Assembly (NCBI GenBank): GCA_013204605.1
Contig: JABMNI010000052.1
Location: forward strand, 1-59,250
Source: Ignavibacteria bacterium
Lineage (GTDB): Bacteria; Bacteroidota; Ignavibacteria; Kapaibacteriales; Kapaibacteriaceae
DNA length: 59,250 nt
Direction: 5' to 3'
In this document: piece after piece, positions 44,335-54,329 of the stretch
Numbering within the stretch: position 1 is the first letter of the stretch
Layout: every line of letters begins with the position of its first letter
The notes under the pieces: generated by a model
What the model saw: the letters and a program-made list of their open reading frames with translations, nothing else
Told to the model about the DNA's origin: nothing
Database searches by the model: none
Translations under genes and position numbers: made by a program

Positions 44335-45411
44335 ATGAACTCAATTTTAGTAATTCGGCTGTCGTCATTGGGCGACGTAATTCTCAGCACCTGCCTGGTC
44401 CGCCAGCTCCGCCGAACCTATCCTGGAGTGGTGATCGACGTGGCCGTGAACGACAAATTCGCTGGCGTTTGGGATAACAATCCGCACATACGAAACGTGT
44501 GGCCAATTACGTTTACGAACTCCTCTGCCGACGTTGACAACGTGAAACTGAAGATGCTCGAATCGTTAAACGAACAGCGATACGATCTGGTAGTTGACTT
44601 GCAGAACAACATTCGCTCGAAAATGTTGAGAAGGGGGCTAGGTGTTGCTCTTGCATGCCTAGACAAGCACAGACTTGAAAAACTTGCACTAGTCCATTTG
44701 AAAATGAAACCAGATGTTGTGATGCCGATTGTTGAAAGGTATAGAAAGACAGTCGAACATTTACCATTGGCATTTGATACGGACGGACCGGAATTATGGC
44801 TTAAAGAAGAACACGATCAGGGGTATTACCCTGAGAGTGCAGCGTCTGGGAAAGCCCCTTACCAAAAACAGTTTAATGGTGACAATGGGAATTCGGGCGT
44901 GGATGGCGGAATATTAATTGGAATAGCTGCGGGGGCAAAGCATTTTACGAAGCGTTGGCCAGTTGTGAAGTGGGCGGAGTTGTGTGCGGAAATTATTGCG
45001 AATGGAAATACTCCGGTGCTGCTAGGCGGACTTGATGATGTTGCGCTGAACGACGAGATCGTGGCAGGCGTTGGAGGCGTTGATGGAACTGTTTCGCGGG
45101 CCGATGGTGCAACCACGATTCAAGAAACCATTCGAGCAATTGATAAATGTGCAGTGGTTGTGAGTAATGATTCGGCTGTGATGCACATGGCAACGGCTAG
45201 AAGAGTGCCGGTGGTAGCCATATTTGGGTCGAGCGTTGTGGAGTTGGGGTTTGCCCCATTTGGATCGGCAAGTACGATTATCCAGCACGATGTAGCGTGC
45301 CGTCCGTGCAGTCACATCGGCCGCGCGTCATGCCCAAAGAAGCACTTCCTATGCATGAACGGCATAGAAGTTGCTGAAGTTATTCACGGGGTACAAAAAC
45401 TACTTGGTTAG
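44335..45411 (+). CDS. Glycosyltransferase family 9 (heptosyltransferase-like)
   Basis: A 358-residue GT9 enzyme, the family that adds heptose or related sugars to the lipopolysaccharide core at the inner face of the membrane. MNSILVIRLSSLGDVILSTCLVRQLRRTYPG at the N-terminus is diagnostic (quoted as RLSSLGDV). The C-terminal donor domain has IGIAAGAKHFTKRWPVVKWAELC, VVSNDSAVMHMATA and VAIFGSS, ending with a Cys-rich CRPCSHIGRASCPKKHFLCMNGI, which is common in GT9 proteins. The middle segment near 44820-44900 is loosely conserved. TATCTTAA lies upstream. The Gfo/Idh/MocA gene follows after 35 bp and may supply the modified sugar. Confidence 0.9.
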   Translation: MNSILVIRLSSLGDVILSTCLVRQLRRTYPGVVIDVAVNDKFAGVWDNNPHIRNVWPITFTNSSADVDNVKLKMLESLNEQRYDLVVDLQNNIRSKMLRRGLGVALACLDKHRLEKLALVHLKMKPDVVMPIVERYRKTVEHLPLAFDTDGPELWLKEEHDQGYYPESAASGKAPYQKQFNGDNGNSGVDGGILIGIAAGAKHFTKRWPVVKWAELCAEIIANGNTPVLLGGLDDVALNDEIVAGVGGVDGTVSRADGATTIQETIRAIDKCAVVVSNDSAVMHMATARRVPVVAIFGSSVVELGFAPFGSASTIIQHDVACRPCSHIGRASCPKKHFLCMNGIEVAEVIHGVQKLLG

Positions 45412-45446
45412 ATTTGCATAACAACAATGGATAGAAACAAAGATTT

Positions 45447-46454
45447 ATGAGTACTAGTGTTGGACTAGCCTTAATTGGTGCCGGAAGCATTGCACAGAGC
45501 ATTCATCTGCCACTTTTGACAGCCATGCCCGGAGTGAAAATTATCTCGATTGCCGATAAGCAGGTAACGAAGGCTAGGATGTTGGCGGAGAGATACAAGA
45601 TTGATTATGTGACAAGAAATGCCGAGGATGCAATTACGCAGCCTGGTGTTGACGGGGTAATAATTACAACTAGTACAGACGTTCATGCCGAGATTGCCTT
45701 GATTGCTATGCGGCACGGTAAGCACGTGTTTATAGAGCGTCCGGCGGCACGCACGCTGCAGGAAACCATCGACATTAAAACTTGTGCCGTTGAAAATGGG
45801 GTGCAGGTAATGGTGGGAATGAACCATAGGTTCCGTCCAGACATTGTGCACATGAAGAACGCAATTAGTCGTGGTGAAATTGGAAAAGTTTTTTACGTTA
45901 AAGCGGGTTGGGTGAAACAACGAAGTACCGATGCAAGGTGGATTGCTAACGCGGATAAGTCTGGTGGGGGAGTGCTGATCGATTTAGGCGTGGCAGTGAT
46001 TGATATGATTTTGCACGTGCTTGATTTTGGCCGAGTGCGCAGTGTAGTTGCCAACACGTACCATCAGGAGACCACCAGTGTGGAAGATGTGGTTGTAGCA
46101 ATGTTGTTGTTTGAAAATGGGAGCGTGGCTACAATTGAGACGAGTTGGTCGTTAATGCGAGCCGAAGACCTCTACTATTGCAATGTGTTTGGAAAAAAGG
46201 GCAGCGCCTTTATAAATCCATTCAAACTTGTTAAGCGTGTTGGGAATGAGTTCGAGACAACGCAACCGCAGCAGTTGAAATCACATTTGGCCGTATACAA
46301 GAAATCGTACGAATCGGAATTCAAACATTTCGTGAGTGGCGTTAAGGGGCTAGTACCAATGATTTCAACCATTGATGACGCTGTTGAGCGCATGAAAATC
46401 GTAGAGGCATTGTATGTTAGCGCTGAGTTGAAAAAAGAAATTGTTATTGTATAA
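45447..46454 (+). CDS. Gfo/Idh/MocA family NAD(P)-dependent oxidoreductase
   Basis: A 335-residue sugar or polyol dehydrogenase. The Rossmann fold begins at once (ALIGAGSIAQSIHLPLL), with TSTDVHAEIALIAMRHGKHVFIERPAA where EKP usually stands (here ERP). The second domain shows VMVGMNHRFRPDI and GGGVLIDLGVAVIDMILHVLDF, where DxGxHxxD is normal; here the His position is Val. Replacement of both EKP Lys and this His weakens the catalytic case, so activity may differ from classical members. It follows the GT9 gene closely and could act on the same glycan. Confidence 0.82.
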   Translation: MSTSVGLALIGAGSIAQSIHLPLLTAMPGVKIISIADKQVTKARMLAERYKIDYVTRNAEDAITQPGVDGVIITTSTDVHAEIALIAMRHGKHVFIERPAARTLQETIDIKTCAVENGVQVMVGMNHRFRPDIVHMKNAISRGEIGKVFYVKAGWVKQRSTDARWIANADKSGGGVLIDLGVAVIDMILHVLDFGRVRSVVANTYHQETTSVEDVVVAMLLFENGSVATIETSWSLMRAEDLYYCNVFGKKGSAFINPFKLVKRVGNEFETTQPQQLKSHLAVYKKSYESEFKHFVSGVKGLVPMISTIDDAVERMKIVEALYVSAELKKEIVIV

Positions 46455-46570
46455 ATAACATTGCACTGCAGCGCAAGCGGTGTTAAAAACTATCCGCTGC
46501 ATGTGTATAAATATTTGAATAACTCGTGCTTAATCTTGCGTCACGTTTTCCGTAGGTTGCAAACCATTCC

Positions 46571-46603
46571 GATTACGATTACGATTACGATTACGATTAC
46601 GAT
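46571..46603. repeat. Hexanucleotide microsatellite (GATTAC)n
   Basis: Five perfect GATTAC units and part of a sixth lie 20 bases before the dnaB start codon, in the 167-bp gap after the oxidoreductase gene. Change in copy number would alter the spacing between any promoter and dnaB. The rest of the gap holds a weak inverted repeat (GCAGCG/CGCTGC around 46473-46502) and no gene. Confidence 0.9.
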
Positions 46604-46621
46604 ACTAACGTCAGCACACCA

Positions 46622-48076
46622 ATGAGCTCAGCCCTGCCAGAAGAAAAGCCTAAATCCAGCGTTCAAGTACTTCCATTAGATGCCCCGAAGGGCAAGGTCC
46701 CACCGCATTCCACCGAGGCCGAAATGGCCGTGTTGGGAGCCATGGTATTGGACAAGGATGCCGTTGCCAAGGTGATTGAAATCCTCGATGCCGAGTGCTT
46801 TTACCACGAACGTCATAAGTTGATTTATGAGTCGATGCTCGATATGTTCGAGCGGGCGATCACCATCGACCTTGTTACATTATCAAATGAACTCACGCGG
46901 AATGGGGTTTTGGAACGTGCCGGTGGCACGCTGGCGCTTGCTGACCTGTCCTTAAGAACTGTATCTGCAGCCAATGTTGAACATCACGCGCGAATTGTTT
47001 TGGAACGATTTCTAAAACGCAAACTCATTAGCGTGGCCACTGAAATTATTAACGATTGTTTCGATGAAACTACCGATGCTCTTGATGAGGTAGATAGGGC
47101 GGAGCAAAGAATATTTGACGTGGCGGAGCGGAGAACCCGTCGTTCGTACTCGAACATGCATAAGCTGACCAAGGTTGCCATCGAGAAAATTTTGACAATG
47201 GCAGATGGTTCGGGCGATGGAATAACGGGTGTGCCAACTGGCTTTGCTCAACTAGACACATTGCTTAGCGGGCTTCAACCTTCCGATTTAATTATTCTTG
47301 CTGCACGCCCTTCGATGGGAAAAACTGCATTTGCGTTATCGATTGCTCGCGAGGCAGCGCGAAACGGAAAAGCCGTTGGCTTCTTCTCGCTCGAGATGGC
47401 TGCCCATCAGCTTGTACTGCGTTTGATTAGTGCCGATGCCGGAATTGGTTTGCAATCATTGCGCTCTGGTAGACTTACTTCGAAGGAAATGCAAGAGTTA
47501 GTGAAGCGCGTGGATGGACTAATGAACGCGCCGATCTATATAGATGATTCGGCTTCAATGACGCCAGTTGAACTTCGAGCAAAATGCCGCCGAATGAAGG
47601 TGGAACACAAGGTTGACCTAGTGATCGTGGATTACTTGCAGCTTTTGCATGCTCCAAAAACTGAGAGCCGCGAACGTGAGATCTCGCTTATATCGCACAC
47701 ATTAAAGGCGATTGCGAAGGAATTGAACATTCCCATTCTTGCCCTTTCGCAGTTAAATCGTACACTAGAATCTCGGGCTGACAAACGCCCAATGCTGTCG
47801 GACTTACGTGAATCAGGCTCGATTGAGCAGGATGCCGATGTGGTAATGTTTGTGCACCGCCCTGAATACTACAAGCTGACTACATTTGAGGATGGAACAA
47901 GTACCGAGAACGCTGCCGAAATCATTATAGGTAAGCAACGTAACGGTCCAACGGGCGATGTACGCCTTGAATACATCAAAGAGCGCGCATCCTTCCATGA
48001 TTTCTCTTGGCGGAGCCACTACGTTGAAGATGAGGGCAAATCTGGACAGCCAGCGAACCCCGCAGCCCCTTTCTAA
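46622..48076 (+). CDS. dnaB: Replicative DNA helicase DnaB
   Basis: A 484-residue hexameric 5'-3' helicase that unwinds DNA at the replication fork and recruits primase. The N-terminal domain (about 25-130) has PPHSTEAEMAVLGAMVLD. The RecA-like domain has Walker A RPSMGKTAFAL (G233-K234-T235), SLEMAAHQLVLR, Walker B VDLVIVDYLQLL, SQLNRTLESRADKRPMLSDLRESGSIEQDADVV (quoted as SQLNR and SGSIEQDAD), and the C-terminal GKQRNGPTG with the arginine finger region. There is no intein. Length is standard. It seems to be a single gene. Confidence 0.96.
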   Translation: MSSALPEEKPKSSVQVLPLDAPKGKVPPHSTEAEMAVLGAMVLDKDAVAKVIEILDAECFYHERHKLIYESMLDMFERAITIDLVTLSNELTRNGVLERAGGTLALADLSLRTVSAANVEHHARIVLERFLKRKLISVATEIINDCFDETTDALDEVDRAEQRIFDVAERRTRRSYSNMHKLTKVAIEKILTMADGSGDGITGVPTGFAQLDTLLSGLQPSDLIILAARPSMGKTAFALSIAREAARNGKAVGFFSLEMAAHQLVLRLISADAGIGLQSLRSGRLTSKEMQELVKRVDGLMNAPIYIDDSASMTPVELRAKCRRMKVEHKVDLVIVDYLQLLHAPKTESREREISLISHTLKAIAKELNIPILALSQLNRTLESRADKRPMLSDLRESGSIEQDADVVMFVHRPEYYKLTTFEDGTSTENAAEIIIGKQRNGPTGDVRLEYIKERASFHDFSWRSHYVEDEGKSGQPANPAAPF

Positions 48077-48160
48077 ACAAAAACGTTTAACTCAGTTACT
48101 TCCGATTCCGACTATTGTTCGTACGTTTGACTAATTACAAGCACGAATATCGGATGTGAA

Positions 48161-50224
48161 ATGAAGTTTGGGACGTTTCTAAGATTGTGCGTGGCAACAT
48201 GCGTACTCATCATCTCCAGTGTGATTGCAACAGCACAGCTTTCCTTAGTGTACCCGGCCGGTGGGGAGATTTTTTACAATACGCGCGATACTACTGTGCG
48301 AATTGTGTGGACCGGGGTTGAGGATACTACCAAGGTGCGCGTTGAGTATTCTTCAAATTCAGGATTTCGTTGGAAGGTGATTTCGGATACAGCAACGGGA
48401 TTTGCGCTAGATTGGAATATCAAAGGTTACGAAGTGGGTGCGGCGTACCTTGTAAGAGTGTCGCAGGTACGTCCGCCGCTCGGTTCCGACAATATCCAGT
48501 ACGTGGGTCACGGCGGCCCGGTGTACGATGCCTACTGGAACCCCTCTAACACGCGCGTGGTGAGCGTAAGTGCCAATTGCCACCTGTGGGACCCAATGGT
48601 AGGGGGCTCGGTGCCACTGGCCATTCTACCCGCTCCAACAACCATTTACACTTCGGTGGTATGGAGCAAAGATTCAACGCGAATTGCAGCCAGCAACGTT
48701 GATGGCAAAGCCTTGGTGTTCGACGCGAAAACCAACACATTACAAACCACCGTTAATCATAACAATTCGGTCGTGAAATTGGAGCTCGACCCAACGGGCG
48801 AGTATCTAATGACGCAATGCGATGACTTCAGAGCGAGAGTTTACCGACTTCCAGCAACCGCGGCTATCGGTACGTATAATCCGGCAGCGGCTATCCTAAA
48901 TACTGCGTTAAGCCCTGACGGGTTTAGAACGTTGGTCTGTGCCAACGAAGCAAAAGTGTACAACCGAGCAGGCGGACTCCCCTTGTCGTTTTCTGCACAC
49001 CTAAATGGCGTACTAGCAGGGGCATGGAGCGCTGATGGAAAGTGGATATGCACCATTGGTGGCGACATTTCAATCCGGTTGTGGGACGCAGTAACCGGCG
49101 TTGAAAGCTGGTTTGGGCAGGATCCAATTCAGAATGAAGGAGTGCGATGCGTTGTCTTTTCACCCGACGGTAAATATGTTGCTGTAGGCATGACCGATTC
49201 CACGATTACGGTATGGAATGCAGCATCCGGGGCTTTAGCCTACAGATTAGGCGGCCACAAAGGCGCGGTGCGCATGGTGCAATTCTCGCCTAACTCAGAA
49301 TTTCTTGCGTCGGCCAGCGACGATGATTTTGCCAACATTTACAACATGGAAACCGGCGAACAAATCCGTGCATTTCAACATAGTAATGACGTGTATAAGG
49401 TTAGATGGGATGCTGCCGGCGGCTCGGTTTTAACAACCTCGCGCGATGGTACCGCTAGAATTTGGCGCATCCTCGACATACCACTGCAATCCGACACCTC
49501 AGGTTCTTTCTCCATTTCACCACCTCCGGCGGCGTCTGCCAAGTTCACTACTAGCGGCGGCGTACTTCAAATCGGCCAGGAAATCACTGTGTCGTTAAAA
49601 TTGGAGGGGGCTAGCCAGCTTGACCTAGCAAGAGTAGATTCGGTGCAATTCGTTTTAAAGTACGATGCATCAATGCTGCACAAAATTTCTTCATCAACCA
49701 AGGTGCGATCTGAACGAGATTCATCCACTCATAAGATTTTAACGATGGAGGCAATCAAATTGCCATTCGTAAATGGGGAGTTGCTCAATGTTAGATTTCA
49801 AGGCACTTTGGGTGCCGATACCATTACGAGTTTGCGAATAGTTGATGTTCAACAAATAGGAATAGGTAGGGGCGGAATACTTGTTCAAACGGAGAGCGCT
49901 CCAATAACAGTACAAGGTATTTGCAGGGCTGGCGGAAATGCTCGGCTATACAATCCGGTTGGTGTTGCTCTTCAGGCGTTTGTATCTACTGAAATGGGAG
50001 ATGGAAAAATAGATGTGTACCTAGCCGAAAGCGGTCCAACAACGTTAAAAGTTTTTGACCTACAAGGTAGAATGAGATATTCGTACACACCTAATTCCTC
50101 CGAAATTCAAGCTCGATTTTTTGAAGTTTCAGTACCAGTTTCAGTTATCGGCAACATAGGAATTATTTCAGTTGTAACGGCAACACAAGTTTATGCAACA
50201 CCATTTGTATTGGTGCAGCAATGA
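48161..50224 (+). CDS. Secreted WD40-like propeller protein with cohesin-like domain
   Basis: A 687-residue exported protein with a signal peptide ending near VIATAQ. After a first beta domain (about 25-110) come six or seven WD40-like repeats (about 110-440): GPVYDAYWNPSNTRVVSVSA, TRIAASNVDGKALVFDA, WICTIGGDISIRLWDAVTG, KYVAVGMTDSTITVWNAASG and EFLASASDDDFANIYNMETG are examples, each with the Asp-Trp ending. A cohesin-like beta domain follows (about 455-590, ITVSLKLEGAS ... VQFVLKYDASML). The last 80 residues resemble a T9SS-type tail (VFDLQGRM). Its stop overlaps the next gene's start (ATGA), so it is made with the double-OmpA protein and the two may bind one another at the outer membrane. 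Confidence 0.78.
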   Translation: MKFGTFLRLCVATCVLIISSVIATAQLSLVYPAGGEIFYNTRDTTVRIVWTGVEDTTKVRVEYSSNSGFRWKVISDTATGFALDWNIKGYEVGAAYLVRVSQVRPPLGSDNIQYVGHGGPVYDAYWNPSNTRVVSVSANCHLWDPMVGGSVPLAILPAPTTIYTSVVWSKDSTRIAASNVDGKALVFDAKTNTLQTTVNHNNSVVKLELDPTGEYLMTQCDDFRARVYRLPATAAIGTYNPAAAILNTALSPDGFRTLVCANEAKVYNRAGGLPLSFSAHLNGVLAGAWSADGKWICTIGGDISIRLWDAVTGVESWFGQDPIQNEGVRCVVFSPDGKYVAVGMTDSTITVWNAASGALAYRLGGHKGAVRMVQFSPNSEFLASASDDDFANIYNMETGEQIRAFQHSNDVYKVRWDAAGGSVLTTSRDGTARIWRILDIPLQSDTSGSFSISPPPAASAKFTTSGGVLQIGQEITVSLKLEGASQLDLARVDSVQFVLKYDASMLHKISSSTKVRSERDSSTHKILTMEAIKLPFVNGELLNVRFQGTLGADTITSLRIVDVQQIGIGRGGILVQTESAPITVQGICRAGGNARLYNPVGVALQAFVSTEMGDGKIDVYLAESGPTTLKVFDLQGRMRYSYTPNSSEIQARFFEVSVPVSVIGNIGIISVVTATQVYATPFVLVQQ

Positions 50225-52359
50225 TGGGTATAAAGAAGTGTCTCGCTATTTTATTGTTGACTTCTGCATTTGTTGTCCCACTAAAATCGCAGTGGTGGTT
50301 GGGTGGAAATTTGAACGACGTGATGTTAACCCAACTTGGAATTTCTGCAAGCGTTGGGTTGATTAATCATGGCGCCTCATTCACACTGCCGTATGCGCCT
50401 ACGTGCTGCAAAGAATACACTGCCGCAAGTTCAATCGGACCCTCAGCATCTGTATTTCTTCGTCAGGAGATTATTAAGCCCCTTCGCATTCAGTTAAGAG
50501 GCTCATACATTCCTCAAAATGGATTGTTCGAAACCGACGAGACGCTACTGCTTTCGAATTCGGTGAACGGAATTTCAACGCATGCGTTGGATGTGAAACT
50601 GGGGTGGCTTGGGGCTGAGTTGTTGCTTGATCTCAACGTAGCCGGCGGATTTAGGGTTATTGCGGGGATGAACGCTGGGACGTTTTTGAGTCCTACGTTT
50701 TCGCAAAAGGAAACGCTAAAAAGCCCTGCAACGGGTACGTTCGAGAATGGACAACGAGTTCGAAATGAATCGACCGACATTGCACTTCAAGATGCCAGCG
50801 GACTTAAATTGGGAATCGTTGGCGGCGTTGGGTACGACATTCCGCTCACGAAAAACCATTCGGTCGTTTTAACACCAGAATTTCTGTACACAGTTGGATT
50901 AAAAGATGTGGTAGAGGGGGCTAATTGGAAAACTACCTCGATTCGTGCCGGTGCTTCGATAGCATTTGCATTAAATGCACCCGAGCCTCCATTACCAATT
51001 GAAAAGAAGCAAATACTTATAGTTGATTCGGTGCACGTGGTGGCTTTGCCAAGCGAGCCGTATCGTCGTGTTGAGGGTTTTGTTACATCAGTTACAGATA
51101 CCAATGTAGTTAGTGACGTGGTGTGGATTGTAACAACTGACTCGCGCACAGATACCGTGCACTCGCCGGCACTTCCCAAAATTAATGCTCGCATAGCAGT
51201 TCGAAGTGTTTCTTCATCAGGTGCTGCATCGGATGTTTTTACAATGAATGTTAGTACGCAGTTTGTTGCCGAAGCACTACCAATATTGCCGGTTATATTT
51301 TTTGATCCACAGGCTGTGAGTTTATCCTTTAGATATAATCAGATTTCCACGCCTTCGCAATTTGATGCAGATGCTATTCCGGCACGTACAACGGCGGTGC
51401 ACCGAGAAGTGTTGAACGTAATTGGACAAAGGATGGCCGAGCAAACTAATTCTACCATTCGTTTGCGCGGAACGGCCGATCCAACTACTGAAAATTCCGA
51501 CTGTGGATTGGCAACGAAACGTGCCGAAGCCGTGAAAGGCTACCTTGTGCGCACGTGGGGGATAAGTGCAGATCGGATAATCGTACTTGAGGGATCGGGG
51601 CAGTGCGCCCCTGAACGTCCAACGCGTCAACCTAGTGAAGAAGGATTTTCAGAAAACCGGCGCGTGGACATCGAAACTGACGACCTACCTTTAATGGGTC
51701 CGGTGCGCAAACGACGTTTCAACGAAGCACGCACGATTGATCCACCACAACTTGTATTCGACCCAGCTGGTAGCAGCACGCAATACGTGACCGACTATAA
51801 GATTACGGCCACTACCGAAGGCACAGTGTTGATTTCCGATGGCGGCAAGGGAAGCCCCCTTAAAAAAACATACGATGTAACGATTGATATGGCGGAAAAA
51901 TTATCGTTAGGTGCACCGGTTCAGGTGAACCTCACCTTGAACGCGCTACAGGGAGTAACTGAAACAGCTACGGCTAAGATTCAGGTGAAAAAGGACACGC
52001 TGAAAACAGAAATTGAGCGCCTAACACTCACGCTGTTCAATGTGGCCAGCGATGCTATTACACCTGTTTCAGAACAGGCCATAAAGCATTTCGTAGAAGA
52101 CGTCCCGGCTGGCAGTACGGTTGTGGTAAGGGGCTTTGCAGACATGTTAGGGAATGCGGATTTTAACAAAAAATTGTCGGCATCGCGCGCGCAATCTGTG
52201 TGTACGGCAATTCGCAAATACCTAACAAAACGTGTTGACCTGCAATGCAACGAGGTTGCAACAGATCGATTCCCACCAGGGATTGATTCGTATAAAACGC
52301 CAGAAGAGCGGTTCTTATCACGCACGGTGCAAATCGAGATTAAGAAAGATCGGAAGTGA
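50221..52359 (+). CDS. Outer-membrane protein with two OmpA-like domains
   Basis: A 712-residue exported protein with a signal peptide ending near LKSQW. The N-terminal part (about 20-255) looks like an outer-membrane beta-barrel of eight or so strands with many Gly and aromatic residues, ending ...AGASIAFALNAPEPPLP. A linker and an Ig-like segment follow. Two OmpA/MotB peptidoglycan-binding-like domains are recognisable: about 375-490 (LRGTADPTTENSDCGLATKRAEAVKGYL ... SENRRVDIE) and about 610-710 (VRGFADMLGNADFNKKLSASRAQSVC ... SRTVQIEI). Having two is unusual. Translation is coupled with the WD40 protein. It may anchor that protein to the cell wall. Its 3' end overlaps the opposite-strand CDF gene by 20 bp. 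Confidence 0.82.
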   Translation: MMGIKKCLAILLLTSAFVVPLKSQWWLGGNLNDVMLTQLGISASVGLINHGASFTLPYAPTCCKEYTAASSIGPSASVFLRQEIIKPLRIQLRGSYIPQNGLFETDETLLLSNSVNGISTHALDVKLGWLGAELLLDLNVAGGFRVIAGMNAGTFLSPTFSQKETLKSPATGTFENGQRVRNESTDIALQDASGLKLGIVGGVGYDIPLTKNHSVVLTPEFLYTVGLKDVVEGANWKTTSIRAGASIAFALNAPEPPLPIEKKQILIVDSVHVVALPSEPYRRVEGFVTSVTDTNVVSDVVWIVTTDSRTDTVHSPALPKINARIAVRSVSSSGAASDVFTMNVSTQFVAEALPILPVIFFDPQAVSLSFRYNQISTPSQFDADAIPARTTAVHREVLNVIGQRMAEQTNSTIRLRGTADPTTENSDCGLATKRAEAVKGYLVRTWGISADRIIVLEGSGQCAPERPTRQPSEEGFSENRRVDIETDDLPLMGPVRKRRFNEARTIDPPQLVFDPAGSSTQYVTDYKITATTEGTVLISDGGKGSPLKKTYDVTIDMAEKLSLGAPVQVNLTLNALQGVTETATAKIQVKKDTLKTEIERLTLTLFNVASDAITPVSEQAIKHFVEDVPAGSTVVVRGFADMLGNADFNKKLSASRAQSVCTAIRKYLTKRVDLQCNEVATDRFPPGIDSYKTPEERFLSRTVQIEIKKDRK

Positions 52360-53338
52360 GATCTGTGTTACGAAGCAGCGTTTTTACGGGACAGTGAGTA
52401 ACACCATTTATTTCGCATGACCTATCGCATGGTGTAACATACACGCGCGGGATAGCTGTAGGAAATTTTATTTTCAAGCGCTCTACGATATCAGCCTCGA
52501 GTATATAAAGTTCTTCCAGCGCGTAATCGAATGGCATTACCAAATCGATTTCGATAAAAATATCCTTGCCTGACCGGCGCGTGTGAACACGTTGGAATTC
52601 GCACATCCGATTGTTGTTTTCCACAATGATCTTCAGAATATCGAATTGCATTTTATCGGGCAGGGTTCGATCTAGTAACTGCCGATACGCTTCTGCACCA
52701 TGCCTGAGAGGAACATACAGAGTTACGGCAAGTAATAGAATACTTGAAATTCCATCGAACAATGTTGCATAGCCAAGGTAGCCATTGTAACGAAGCAACC
52801 CGCTAATCAAAACACCTGCAATGATTCCAATTTCAACAATTGAATCAACACGCCACAGCTCGGCATCGTACTCCAACATTGGCAAGTGAAAACGAGTAGC
52901 GTACTTCTGCAGTCGTCTCATTGTATTGCGCATAACAAGCAAGCTTACTATCGACCACGATACAAGTAGCCACGTGCTAGATTGGGTAGGGGGCTCTTCC
53001 CACCGTGAAAAAGCTTCAACGAGTGTAAAAATTGTTAGGACAGCTAGAAGGTTGGAACTAACGAGGATGGCTAAACTCTCGTATTTCCCGTAACCGTAGT
53101 TAAACGTTACATCTGCCCTACGCATAGATCGTTCAACGGCCGCTAAAAAAAGTAGCGCAGTACCTACGTCGATCAGAGATATCAAACCATTCGTTTGAAT
53201 GATCAGAGAGTTTTCAGTTAATCCGGCAACAATGCCGCCAATAGCAAGCACCACGCAGGCCACCAAGCCCATACTAGAAGCATATAGCGCAGAGTCTCTA
53301 CGAAAGAAGAATCGAAATTTTTGTCTAATGGGAAGCAT
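52340..53338 (-). CDS. Cation diffusion facilitator (CDF) family transporter
   Basis: A 332-residue membrane transporter with about six helices and a cytoplasmic C-terminal domain. CDF features are present: NGLISLIDVGTALL in helix 2, FNYGYGKYESLAIL after helix 2, and DAELWRVDSIVEIGIIAG in helix 5. The usual helix-2 and helix-5 HxxxD metal set is altered: Asn or Asp stand where His is common, so the metal cannot be guessed, though iron or manganese is more likely than zinc. The C-terminus ends with a Cys/His group (TPCDRSCEINGVTHC), which could bind metal. uxs lies 9 bp upstream on the same strand, so they are likely in one operon. Confidence 0.82.
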   Translation of the reverse strand: MLPIRQKFRFFFRRDSALYASSMGLVACVVLAIGGIVAGLTENSLIIQTNGLISLIDVGTALLFLAAVERSMRRADVTFNYGYGKYESLAILVSSNLLAVLTIFTLVEAFSRWEEPPTQSSTWLLVSWSIVSLLVMRNTMRRLQKYATRFHLPMLEYDAELWRVDSIVEIGIIAGVLISGLLRYNGYLGYATLFDGISSILLLAVTLYVPLRHGAEAYRQLLDRTLPDKMQFDILKIIVENNNRMCEFQRVHTRRSGKDIFIEIDLVMPFDYALEELYILEADIVERLKIKFPTAIPRVYVTPCDRSCEINGVTHCPVKTLLRNTDLTSDLS

Positions 53339-53347
53339 GGAGTCGGA

Positions 53348-54295
53348 CTATTTTTTAATAGCGAGTGCTTGACGGAAATACTCGATCGTCTGCAACAGTC
53401 CTTCTTTACGATCAACCTGGGGCAACCAATCAAGTTCACGTTTAGCCACCGTAATATCCGGCTGTCTAATCTTTGGATCGTCGTCAGGTAGATCCTGAAA
53501 AACAATCTCGCTCTTAGAACCCGTTAACTCAATTACCTCTTGTGCCAACTGAAGCATAGTTAGCTCATCTGGATTTCCGATGTTCATTGGTGTTGTGAAA
53601 TCACTATTGAGCAGACCGTATAAGCCCCTTACCAAATCGGAAACGTAACAAACACTTCTTGTTTGACTGCCGTCACCAAAAACTGTGACCGGCTCGTTGC
53701 GTAGGGACTGGGAAATGAAAGCCGGAATAGCGCGACCATCTTCTACGCGCATACGTGGACCGTAGGTGTTGAAAATTCTGACAATTCTCGTGTCGACGTT
53801 ATGATACCGATTGTAGGCCATCGTTAGGGCTTCGGCGAAACGCTTTGCTTCATCGTACACACCGCGAATTCCAACCGGGTTAACATTCCCCCAATACGAT
53901 TCTTCCTGCGGGTGTACCAAAGGATCGCCATAAACTTCACTAGTTGAAGCCAGCAAAAACCGTGCACCCTTTGCCTTGGCTAAACCAAGGGCTTTGTGGG
54001 TGCCAATCGAACCAACCTTTAACGTTTGGATTGGATACTTGAGGTAATCTAGTGGCGAAGCTGGGCTAGCGAAGTGTAACACCGCATCCAACCGGCCCTG
54101 CACGTGGATGAAATTGGTAACATCATACTGTACCAATTCAAACATCGGATTACCAATCAAATGACCCACGTTATCGGGCGATCCGGTTATAAAGTTGTCG
54201 ATGCAAACAACCCTGTAACCCTCGTTAATAAACTTGTCGCACAAATGCGAACCAAGAAATCCGGCACCCCCGGTAATCAATACTCTTTTTGTCAT
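53348..54295 (-). CDS. uxs: UDP-glucuronate decarboxylase (UDP-xylose synthase)
   Basis: A 315-residue extended short-chain dehydrogenase that turns UDP-glucuronate into UDP-xylose for glycan synthesis. The NAD-binding TGGAGFLG is at 8-15. The catalytic triad is STSE (about 117-120) with Y147-x3-K151 (YDEAK). [23 protein letters not shown] and [22 protein letters not shown] are close to UXS proteins (quoted as ASPASP and [13 protein letters not shown]), as are [11 protein letters not shown] and [15 protein letters not shown]. It would feed the surface polysaccharide genes in this window. A strong hairpin (54330-54354) lies between it and the upstream carbonic anhydrase gene. Confidence 0.9.
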   Translation of the reverse strand: MTKRVLITGGAGFLGSHLCDKFINEGYRVVCIDNFITGSPDNVGHLIGNPMFELVQYDVTNFIHVQGRLDAVLHFASPASPLDYLKYPIQTLKVGSIGTHKALGLAKAKGARFLLASTSEVYGDPLVHPQEESYWGNVNPVGIRGVYDEAKRFAEALTMAYNRYHNVDTRIVRIFNTYGPRMRVEDGRAIPAFISQSLRNEPVTVFGDGSQTRSVCYVSDLVRGLYGLLNSDFTTPMNIGNPDELTMLQLAQEVIELTGSKSEIVFQDLPDDDPKIRQPDITVAKRELDWLPQVDRKEGLLQTIEYFRQALAIKK

Positions 54296-54329
54296 TCTGC
54301 AAAAATATGCGAAAGGCAGGACAAGGAGC

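Noticed and set aside
52340-52359. 20-bp overlap of the double-OmpA and CDF genes as a sequencing error
   Set aside because: Both C-termini look natural, and convergent overlaps of like size occur at 36540-36556 and 7423-7426.
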